NCBI GenBank assembly: GCA_902772625.1
Contig: CACYBP010000254.1
Location: 1-5,903 of the forward strand
DNA from: Oscillospiraceae bacterium
Lineage (GTDB): Bacteria > Bacillota > Clostridia > Oscillospirales > QAMX01
DNA length: 5,903 nt
Direction: 5' to 3'
In this document: one piece after another, positions 1 through 5,352 of the stretch
Layout of the letters: each line of letters opens with the position of its first letter
How positions within the stretch are numbered: position 1 is the stretch's first letter
Translations under genes and position numbers: made by a program
Notes under the pieces: generated by a model
What the model was told of the DNA's origin: nothing
What the model saw: only the letters and a program-made list of their open reading frames with translations
Database searches by the model: none

Positions 1-197
1 AGGTTCGGGATATCCACGAATTTCCCGCCTCCGAAGGCGCCGCCCACGTCGTGAAGGCGGGAAAAGGGGATGCCCGCCTCGGTGAGATAATGGAAATACG
101 CCGTCATGCCGGCGCCGCCGACGGGCGGCTGGCCCCCGCCGTGCAGCGGCTTCACGGGCTTCAGGTTTTTTTGCAGATCAACGGTGATTTTTGCCAT
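1..197 (-). CDS. Probable glycoside hydrolase, GH39-like (5' end only)
   Basis: The gene runs off the left edge of the window, leaving 65 complete codons that begin MAKITVDLQKNLKP. The start is fixed by a strong Shine-Dalgarno site (AGGAGG) seven bases upstream of the ATG. There is no signal peptide, so the enzyme is probably cytoplasmic. The visible part has a Gly/Pro-rich stretch (residues 20-30, GGGQPPVGGAG), a helix-like segment and then FSRLHD (residues 45-50). From memory of the family, this N-terminal pattern resembles clostridial GH39/beta-xylosidase-like (alpha/beta)8-barrel proteins, which cleave glycosides such as xylo-oligosaccharides. The catalytic glutamates, including the expected NEP motif, would lie outside the window, so activity cannot be confirmed. 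It follows the copy A ATPase by 67 bp without an obvious terminator and may be read from the same transcript. The family call is moderate; another clan-A glycosidase is possible. Confidence 0.6.
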   Translation of the reverse strand, partial: MAKITVDLQKNLKPVKPLHGGGQPPVGGAGMTAYFHYLTEAGIPFSRLHDVGGAFGGGKFVDIPN

Positions 198-264
198 AGA
201 AAGGCCTCCTGATCAAGGGCGGGCGTTGGGAAAGAGGCGTCGCCAGGATGGGAAGATAACGGGA
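198..264 (-). other. Short intergenic gap without visible terminator
   Basis: This 67-bp gap separates the stop codon of the copy A ATPase from the glycosidase start. Apart from the ribosome binding site I see only a short GGCG-t-CGCC inverted repeat near 236-244, with no T-tract after it and no convincing -35/-10 pair. Read-through from the transporter operon into the glycosidase gene is therefore plausible but not proven. Confidence 0.5.
204..210 (-). promoter_or_regulatory. Ribosome binding site of the glycosidase gene
   Basis: On the minus strand the sequence reads AGGAGGC, followed by a short spacer and the ATG at 197-195. It is a near-perfect anti-16S match, much stronger than the sites in front of the two ATPase genes. 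It therefore supports this start codon and independent, efficient translation of the glycosidase. Confidence 0.8.
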
Positions 265-921
265 TCATCTGCGCTCTAAAAAGCCCTCGTGAAGGAAAAG
301 GCGCAGGTCGGCGCACGCCGCGAGAAACGGATCGTGGGTGGCGGCGATCACCAGCTTTCCGCGCGTGTGGGCCAGAGACTGGAGGATCTCGGCGACCACC
401 CGGGCGGCGTCCTTGTCCAGATTCGCGGTGGGCTCGTCCGCGAGGATCACGGGATTGTCCAGAGCCATGGCCCGGGCGAAGGCGACCCGCTTCTGCTCAC
501 CGCCCGAGCATTCCGAGGGGAAGTGAGAGGCCAGCTCGGAATCGAGCCTGACCTCCGAAAGAAGCGCCAGCGCCTTTTCTTTGGCCGACGCGGGATCGAT
601 CCCCTTGAGAAGCATGGGGTAGGTCACGTTTTCCAGGACGGTCCGCCCCTCGAAGAGGTGATTTGCCTGGGCGACGGTGGCCGCGATCTCCCGCCGGTAG
701 AGGGTCATGTCCCGGATCGGCTCTCCGTCCATCAGGAGCCTGCCTCTGGTGGGCAGGGCGAGGCCCGAAAGCAGGGAGAGAAGGGTGCTTTTCCCCGCGC
801 CGGACTCGCCTTCGATGGAGGAAAGCACGCCCGATTCGAAGGTCTCGCTGACGTTCTGGAAGATCAACCGCTTTCCGCGGGGATATTTGAAGGAAACGCC
901 TTGCAGTTCCAGTTTACTCAT
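265..921 (-). CDS. ABC transporter ATP-binding protein, MacB/LolD/FtsE type (copy A)
   Basis: A complete 218-residue nucleotide-binding subunit, the usual length for the MacB/LolD/FtsE class. All catalytic motifs are intact: Walker A GESGAGKS (38-45, Lys44), Q-loop Gln85 in VAQANHLFEGRTVLENV, signature CSGGEQKR (138-145), Walker B VILADEP (158-164) with catalytic Glu163, D-loop ANLD (166-169) and H-loop His196 in ATHD. The family powers mechanotransmission or substrate extrusion through FtsX-like permeases at the cytoplasmic membrane. The gene starts inside the end of the copy A permease (8-bp overlap ATGAGTAA), so the two are very likely translationally coupled and work together; the only ribosome site is a weak GGGAG about seven bases before the ATG. 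It is about 81% identical by residue count to the copy B ATPase (42 of 218 positions differ, no indels). Over half of those differences fall in the last 48 residues. Substrate is unknown. Confidence 0.95.
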   Translation of the reverse strand: MSKLELQGVSFKYPRGKRLIFQNVSETFESGVLSSIEGESGAGKSTLLSLLSGLALPTRGRLLMDGEPIRDMTLYRREIAATVAQANHLFEGRTVLENVTYPMLLKGIDPASAKEKALALLSEVRLDSELASHFPSECSGGEQKRVAFARAMALDNPVILADEPTANLDKDAARVVAEILQSLAHTRGKLVIAATHDPFLAACADLRLFLHEGFLERR

Positions 922-1415
922 ACTCTTTCTCCCTTAATAAAACGAGCGGCCGGAGGGTACAGAGAAGGCCCGTGAGAAGGGCGGTGAGGACGCTTGTTCC
1001 CGCCAGATGCCAGAGCGCGAGAGTCCACGGCGCGAAGGCCCGGAGCGGCGTGAGAAATAAAAGCGCCGAAAGGAGATAGCCCGGCAGGGAAAGCAGAAGG
1101 ACGGGAAGCCAAAGCTCGAGGAAGACTTTACCCGGCTTTTCGCCGAAGAAGCGCCGGACGCCGATCTCGTTTCTGAGGCCGAAGAGGGCGATGATCTCGA
1201 TGAGATAAGCCACCGCGGGAAGGGCCGCGCGGAAGAGCTTTCCGAAGAATTCGGCCGAGGCGATGGTCCTTTCAAGGGGATCCAGCATGCCGTCGATCTC
1301 CGCGGAGTTGTAGCTGACCGTGACGTCCCGGTTCCGGTCGTGGGGATTCGGGGTGTTGAGAAGCGATTGTAGCTCTGTTTCGATCTCCGAAAGGCGGGTG
1401 TTGTACTCTTTTTTC
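265..1415. repeat. Duplicated segment, copy A (partner 4202-5352)
   Basis: This segment, the ATPase gene plus the permease 3' end, aligns with 4202-5352 at a constant offset of 3937 bp with no gap. It contains long perfect DNA matches: 53 bp at 1131-1183 against 5068-5120, about 40 bp near 960-1000, and 37 bp around the ATPase start. It marks a tandem cassette duplication. Similarity drops sharply above 1415, in the second ectodomain. Confidence 0.85.
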
Positions 1416-3874
1416 ATGTGGAAGCGGATCCCGCCCACCGTGACGTTCAGATTGTACGAGAGCTGCAGGCGTCCGCCCTTGGGGTAGCCATCCGCAAAGG
1501 CGTAGAGGTCGTCGAAGCACTTTTCGGACGCGTAGGTCTTCTGGCCGCCGATGACCGCCGCGACGCGGAGCTGATACGGGGCTTTTCCGAATTTGCCCAT
1601 CGAGGGGCGGAAGACCGTAAGGTCGTCTCCGGGCGAAACGTGATGTTCTTTGGCGAGCTCCTCCGGAAGCCAGATCCCCTCCCCGAAATCGCCTTCCAGA
1701 AGGACGAGCCCGGCGGACGCGGGATCGGGGACCGAAAAGATATCGATGTATTCCGGCATCATAGAGGGATCCGTGATGAAACCGTCAGGCGCCGGTTCTC
1801 CCACCACCATTTTGACCGAAACGACCCCGCCTTCGAACTCTTCAAAATAATCCATATGCTGAAGCGCGCGAAGCTTACTGAGTTCGACTCTGAAAGCGGT
1901 CGAATCGCTCCGGCGGCCGCCGGTGAGCTGGAAGCGGACGCTCATCTCCTCGATGGTATGCTCCATTTCCCGGCGGGTCTCGTCGGCGGTCCTGTCCATC
2001 CAGGCCACCGAGACCAGAAACAGAAGGATCACGGCCGCGAAGGCGATCCAAAGCCTTCTCCGCCGGAAAAGCGGCAGAAGGTTCTGCCCGATCCGGCCGA
2101 ATTTCGTGCCGTCGGACGCCCACAGGCCGGACCGCGAAAGACCGGCCCCCGCGCGGGCAAAGTGCCTCCGGTCCATGAGAAGGACCATGACGAGGATGAG
2201 GAGGGCGTACACCAGAAGCTCCGACGCGGCGAAGGCCGCCATGATCCCCCAGGAGGAGAGGGTGAGCGCCTCCGGCGCGAGGAAGGGCACGAGCCCCGTC
2301 ACCCCCAGGATCAGGACGACGAAGAGGGCGATCAGGGAGGAAAGCGAGGCCACCGCGCCGAACCCGAGGAGATAGAGCCCGGCGGCTTCGTGTCTCCACG
2401 CCCCGAGGCGGCGCTCGATCAGGTAATCGCTTCGCCAGAAGAGGAGCAGGACGCCCGAGGCGATCAGGAGTCCCGCCGCAAGGGCGAAGCCCGCCTTCAG
2501 GAAGGTGGAGCCGCTTGCGGCGCGGAATTCCGCGATGGCGCTTTCGATATCCGCGTATTCGGGAGTCACCATGACGACCGAATAGCCCGCCTCCCTAAGA
2601 CGCGGCCCGGTCTCGGCGAGGAAGGCGTCGTAATTATCCTTGTAGACCGTGAAGGAAAACCGGTCCATCCGGGCAGGACCCGCCAACGGCCCTGAGGCGT
2701 CGGCGGGGATCAGGATATCATTCAGAAAAAGGGCGTAAGGATTGTTGTAGGCGTCGGTATCCTCGTTGGAGTAGGTGCCGACCACCTCGTATTCCTCATA
2801 TTCGCCGAAGTCCGAAGGATCGTATTCGGTCAGGATCGAGGGGATCCCGCCGGCGCTCACCGTATAGCTGCCCGTGGACGCGATCGACAGATCGTGACCG
2901 GAAAGCGAAAGAAGGACGGTATCGCCGACTCTCTTTCCGATGGCGGTGAGCATGGCCGACGGGAACATGCAGACCTTTTTTCCCGCGTCCTTTTCCTCGA
3001 GCGCGCGGCCCGAAACCAGCTTCATAAGGCCGCTTCGCCAGGGAAGGAGCATGTCGGCCGAGGGAAGGCGCGTGACCGCGGTCATGTCCAGAATGTCGTT
3101 CAGGCGCTCCGCCGCGCCGGCAAGGCCGTATTCTTCGATGACCTTCCGGGCGAATTCTTCATCGGTCAGGTCTTCGTCCTCCGGGCCCGCACGGACGAGC
3201 AGGGTCCTTCCCGGTACGTATTCCGCGGGATCGGTATAAAAGCCGGAGACAGAAACGCTCGCCGAGGCGTGCTTCGGGCTGTGGTATGCCTGGGCGAAGA
3301 GGAAGAACCGTTCGTCCCGGTGGGTCTCAAAGCCCTCCGCGGGCGGGGAGACGCGCACGGTGGGGATGATCTTCCCGTCGCCGTAGCCGACAGAGACCGC
3401 GTCGGGATCCCCCGCGGCGATATAGGTCGGCAGGAGCATGAACATCTGGGACGCAAGGTCCCCTTCGTCCCTGAGGCGGACCTCCTCGCGGGCAAGCCCC
3501 ACGAACATGATCCGTTCCGCGGCGTCGCCCTGCACGTACTTCTTACCGTCTCCGAAGCGCGCCGTCCGGCGTTCGGCGATCTGGACCGTATCTACGTAAG
3601 GGGAGGCGCGGAGGATCTCCGCGGCCTCGGGCGACACCATGCTTCCCGGGTCGCAGATATCGATCCCGGCGACGTTGGTATAGAGGGCATGCCCGATGGT
3701 CCCGGTGTAGATGCGGCTTTCCATGGCTTCGTCCATGGCGATCCTGGTCCCGGTCATCTGCACGCCCTCGATCACCGTGAAGAGCATCACCAGAAGATTG
3801 GCGAACACACCCAAGAGGATCTTGTAGGGCTTCCGGAAGAGAAACCTGAGAGGATGAAGCTTCGGCTTATGCAT
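914..3874 (-). CDS. FtsX-like ABC transporter permease, double-module (copy A)
   Basis: A complete 986-residue membrane permease. I chose the ATG at 3874 (MHKPKLHPLRFLF) because a strong AAAGGAGGG site precedes it by five bases. An in-frame ATG at 4111 would lie upstream of the promoter. Hydrophobicity by eye gives eight membrane segments in two FtsX-like halves. Half 1 has TM1 at about 17-39, an extracytoplasmic domain at about 40-455, and TM2-4 at about 456-481, 498-526 and 543-567. Half 2 has TM5 at about 606-625, an extracytoplasmic domain at about 626-880, and TM6-8 at about 884-901, 917-943 and 951-977. Each ectodomain contains a MacB-PCD-like element (FPSAMLTAIGKRVGDTV near 304 and LPEELAKEHHVSPGD near 736). 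Each half has the cytoplasmic turn after its second segment that typically contacts the ATPase (LIERRLGAWRHE near 485; RNEIGVRRFFGEKPG at 901-915). With both halves on one chain it could act as a monomer with an ATPase dimer. Substrate, and whether it exports or signals, are unknown. Confidence 0.9.
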   Translation of the reverse strand: MHKPKLHPLRFLFRKPYKILLGVFANLLVMLFTVIEGVQMTGTRIAMDEAMESRIYTGTIGHALYTNVAGIDICDPGSMVSPEAAEILRASPYVDTVQIAERRTARFGDGKKYVQGDAAERIMFVGLAREEVRLRDEGDLASQMFMLLPTYIAAGDPDAVSVGYGDGKIIPTVRVSPPAEGFETHRDERFFLFAQAYHSPKHASASVSVSGFYTDPAEYVPGRTLLVRAGPEDEDLTDEEFARKVIEEYGLAGAAERLNDILDMTAVTRLPSADMLLPWRSGLMKLVSGRALEEKDAGKKVCMFPSAMLTAIGKRVGDTVLLSLSGHDLSIASTGSYTVSAGGIPSILTEYDPSDFGEYEEYEVVGTYSNEDTDAYNNPYALFLNDILIPADASGPLAGPARMDRFSFTVYKDNYDAFLAETGPRLREAGYSVVMVTPEYADIESAIAEFRAASGSTFLKAGFALAAGLLIASGVLLLFWRSDYLIERRLGAWRHEAAGLYLLGFGAVASLSSLIALFVVLILGVTGLVPFLAPEALTLSSWGIMAAFAASELLVYALLILVMVLLMDRRHFARAGAGLSRSGLWASDGTKFGRIGQNLLPLFRRRRLWIAFAAVILLFLVSVAWMDRTADETRREMEHTIEEMSVRFQLTGGRRSDSTAFRVELSKLRALQHMDYFEEFEGGVVSVKMVVGEPAPDGFITDPSMMPEYIDIFSVPDPASAGLVLLEGDFGEGIWLPEELAKEHHVSPGDDLTVFRPSMGKFGKAPYQLRVAAVIGGQKTYASEKCFDDLYAFADGYPKGGRLQLSYNLNVTVGGIRFHMKKEYNTRLSEIETELQSLLNTPNPHDRNRDVTVSYNSAEIDGMLDPLERTIASAEFFGKLFRAALPAVAYLIEIIALFGLRNEIGVRRFFGEKPGKVFLELWLPVLLLSLPGYLLSALLFLTPLRAFAPWTLALWHLAGTSVLTALLTGLLCTLRPLVLLREKEYE

Positions 3875-3878
3875 AAAG

Positions 3879-3887
3879 CCCTCCTTT
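3879..3887 (-). promoter_or_regulatory. Ribosome binding site of the copy A permease
   Basis: The minus strand reads AAAGGAGGG just before TTT-ATG. This site decides the start of the permease at 3874 rather than the in-frame ATG at 4111, which has no comparable site. Its upstream edge overlaps a 12-bp perfect palindrome (TTTCCCGGGAAA, 3885-3896). Confidence 0.85.
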
Positions 3888-3896
3888 CCCGGGAAA
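3885..3896. promoter_or_regulatory. 12-bp perfect palindrome overlapping the ribosome site
   Basis: TTTCCCGGGAAA is a perfect inverted repeat lying in the leader of the copy A permease and sharing its last bases with the Shine-Dalgarno site. As DNA it could be a small operator. As RNA it could only form a short four-pair hairpin. Either role is conjecture, and in G+C-rich DNA such a palindrome can arise by chance. Confidence 0.3.
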
Positions 3897-3904
3897 AACG
3901 CCTT

Positions 3905-3927
3905 TTTTTGCCGCGACCCGGCAAAAA
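3905..3927 (-). promoter_or_regulatory. Leader hairpin in the 5' untranslated region of copy A
   Basis: In the predicted leader the RNA arms TTTTTGCCG (3927-3919) and CGGCAAAAA (3913-3905) form a perfect nine-pair stem with a GGTCG loop. It sits between the promoter and the ribosome site. It is followed by A residues rather than U residues, so it is not an intrinsic terminator. It may stabilise the mRNA or take part in control of translation, but no function is shown. The inverted repeat itself is certain; folding is predicted. Confidence 0.5.
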
Positions 3928-3944
3928 CCGGTTCTTTTCCGCTT

Positions 3945-3973
3945 ATTCTATCACGCTTGCGGCGCCGTGTCAA
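3945..3973 (-). promoter_or_regulatory. Sigma-A/sigma-70 type promoter for the copy A operon
   Basis: On the minus strand the -35 box TTGACA (3973-3968) is a perfect consensus. It is followed by exactly 17 bases and the -10 box TAGAAT (3950-3945), five of six consensus bases. Transcription should start near 3938, giving a leader of about 60 bases before the permease ATG at 3874. It lies downstream of the copy B terminator, so copy A can be transcribed independently of copy B. Confidence 0.87.
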
Positions 3974-4030
3974 ACGCCGCGCGACGCATATCCGGGAACT
4001 TTTTGCATGAAAATAAGCCGCCCCCTGAAA

Positions 4031-4046
4031 TTGCGTAAATATGCAA
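4031..4046. promoter_or_regulatory. Imperfect palindrome upstream of the promoter, possible operator
   Basis: TTGCGTAAATATGCAA is a 16-bp interrupted palindrome (TTGC-n-TA-nn-TA-n-GCAA) in an AT-rich island about 58 bp upstream of the -35 box. The position and symmetry suit a regulator binding site, for example an activator. No regulator gene is in the window and only one copy is seen, so this is a weak call. Confidence 0.25.
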
Positions 4047-4047
4047 C

Positions 4048-4072
4048 TTTTCCGGCCCCTTCGGGCGGAAAA
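4048..4072. repeat. Bulged inverted repeat (hairpin)
   Basis: Plus-strand arms TTTTCCG (4048-4054) and CGGAAAA (4066-4072) flank an inner CCC/GGG pairing with one bulged base and a four-base loop, giving ten pairs. It directly abuts the larger hairpin at 4076-4106. No T-tract of terminator length follows on either strand. Its function is unknown. Confidence 0.4.
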
Positions 4073-4075
4073 CCG

Positions 4076-4106
4076 GGGACGCCGGGAGAGATACTCCCGG
4101 CGTCCC
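4076..4106. repeat. Perfect 13-bp inverted repeat, possible backup terminator
   Basis: The arms GGGACGCCGGGAG (4076-4088) and CTCCCGGCGTCCC (4094-4106) are exactly complementary, with a five-base loop AGATA. On the minus strand the stem is followed by CGG and then only four T residues, so it would be a weak second terminator behind the strong one at 4135-4176. It could also be a transcript-stabilising or dispersed palindromic element. The structure is certain; the role is not. Confidence 0.55.
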
Positions 4107-4134
4107 TGCACCGCGGCTTTTGAGGCGCGAAGAG

Positions 4135-4176
4135 AAAAAACGCGGGAGAAGGATCAAGAGAGATCCTCCTCCCGCG
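4135..4176 (-). terminator. Intrinsic terminator of the copy B operon
   Basis: Starting about 25 bases after the copy B ATPase stop codon, the minus-strand RNA forms a 15-pair stem between positions 4176-4162 and 4155-4141, with a six-base loop. Six U residues follow immediately (A-tract at 4140-4135 on the plus strand). The one non-Watson-Crick position, 4149 with 4068+100 (that is 4168), is a G-U wobble on the minus-strand RNA but an A-C mismatch on the plus strand. That supports function in this direction. It should end the copy B transcript before the copy A promoter. Confidence 0.9.
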
Positions 4177-4201
4177 AAATCTTCCTCCGGGAAATCCTGC
4201 C

Positions 4202-4858
4202 TTATTCGTGCTCCAGAACGCCGCCCCGCAGATAAAGCCGCGCGTCCGCAAGCTCCGGAAGCAGAAGATCGTGGGTCACCGCGATCACGAGCTTTCCTTT
4301 TTCGTGCGCAAGATCCACCAGAATGTCCGCGATCACCCGCGAGGTGCCCTTGTCCAGATTCGCGGTGGGCTCGTCCGCGAGGATCACGGGGTTTTGAAGC
4401 GCCATGGCCCGGGCGAAGGCGACGCGCTTCTGTTCGCCGCCCGAGCATTCCGCGGGGAAATGGGACGCAAGCTCGGGATCGAGCCTGACCTCCGAAAGAA
4501 GCTCCAGCGCCTTTTCTTTGGCCCGGGCGGGATCGGCTCCCTTGAGAAGCAGGGGGTAGATCACGTTTTCCAGAACGGTCCGTCCCTCGAAGAGGTGATT
4601 TGCCTGGGCGACGGTGGCCGCGACGTTTCTCCGGTAGAGGGTCAGGTCCCGGATCGGCTCTCCGTCCATCAGAAGCGTGCCCTTGGTGGGCAGGGCGAGG
4701 CCTGAGAGCAGGGTGAGAAGGGTGCTTTTACCCGCGCCGGACTCGCCCTCCACGGTGGTGAGCTTTCCGGAATCGAAGGTCTCGCTGACGTTCTGAAAGA
4801 TCATCCGCTTTCCGCGGGGATATTTGAAGGAAACGCCTTGCAATTCCAATTTACTCAT
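4202..4858 (-). CDS. ABC transporter ATP-binding protein, MacB/LolD/FtsE type (copy B)
   Basis: A complete 218-residue ATPase subunit, paralogous to the one at 265-921 and aligned to it without any gap. Motifs sit at the same positions: Walker A GESGAGKS (38-45), Q-loop Gln85, signature CSGGEQKR (138-145), Walker B VILADEP with Glu163, D-loop ANLD and His196 (here VTHD), so it should be active. It starts within the last codons of the copy B permease, again with the 8-bp overlap ATGAGTAA and only a weak GGGAG ribosome site, which implies coupled translation. It ends 25 bases before a strong terminator, so it is the last gene of its operon. The C-terminal 48 residues are only about 54% identical to copy A, against about 88% for the first 170. 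Given the conserved permease contact region, the ATPases might be interchangeable between the two complexes; this is inferred. Substrate is unknown. Confidence 0.95.
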   Translation of the reverse strand: MSKLELQGVSFKYPRGKRMIFQNVSETFDSGKLTTVEGESGAGKSTLLTLLSGLALPTKGTLLMDGEPIRDLTLYRRNVAATVAQANHLFEGRTVLENVIYPLLLKGADPARAKEKALELLSEVRLDPELASHFPAECSGGEQKRVAFARAMALQNPVILADEPTANLDKGTSRVIADILVDLAHEKGKLVIAVTHDLLLPELADARLYLRGGVLEHE

Positions 4859-5352
4859 GTTCTTTCTCCCTCAATAAAAGAAGCGGACTCAGGGCGCAGA
4901 GAAGGCCCGTGAGAAGGGCGGTGAGGACGCTTGTTCCGGCCAGGTGCCAGAGCGCCATGCTCCACGGCAGAAAAGGCCCGAGCGGGGTGAGAAGCAGAAG
5001 CGCCGAAAGGAGATAGCCGGGAAGCGAGAGAAGAAAAACGGGAAGCCAGATCCCGAGGAAGACCGCCCCCGGCTTTTCGCCGAAGAAGCGCCGGACGCCG
5101 ATCTCGTTTCTGAGGCCGAAAAGGGCGATGATCTCGATGAGATAGGCCACCGCGGGGAGCGCCGCGCGGAAGAGCTTTCCGAAGAATTCGGCCGAATCCG
5201 CCGACTTTTCCAGGGGCTTCAGCATGCCGTCGATCTCCGAGGCGTTGTAGTTGACCGAGACGTCCCGGTTCCGGTCCTGGGGGTTCGGGGTGTTGACCAG
5301 GGCCTGGAGCTTGCTTTCGATCTCCGAAAGGCGCTTGTTGTATTCTTTCTTC
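4202..5352. repeat. Duplicated segment, copy B (partner 265-1415)
   Basis: This is the second copy of the ATPase-plus-permease-end segment, in the same orientation. With direct repeats of this length and identity about 3.9 kb apart, homologous recombination could delete or amplify one cassette or convert one copy to the other. The intergenic sequences after each ATPase show no similarity to each other, so the repeat ends at the ATPase stop codon. Confidence 0.85.

Noticed and set aside
1418..2695. Long plus-strand open frames opposite the permeases (also 289-975, 2894-4123 and 4944-5717)
   Set aside because: They lie antisense to well-supported genes, encode Arg/Gly/Asp/His-rich low-complexity sequence without recognisable domains, and are expected from codon bias in G+C-rich DNA. 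The same shadows recur opposite both duplicated copies.
3903..3927. Intrinsic terminator at the leader hairpin
   Set aside because: On the minus strand the stem is followed by A residues and on the plus strand by A residues and CCGG, so the required U-tract is missing in both directions.
914..4111. Longer version of the copy A permease starting at the ATG at 4111
   Set aside because: The extra 79 codons run through the promoter, palindromes and leader, have a basic low-complexity composition, and lack a ribosome site. The ATG at 3874 has AAAGGAGGG at the right distance and begins a typical FtsX N-terminus.
4076..4176. CRISPR-like or insertion sequence ends
   Set aside because: The inverted repeats differ in sequence and are not regularly spaced direct repeats. 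No transposase fragment or flanking target duplication is present.
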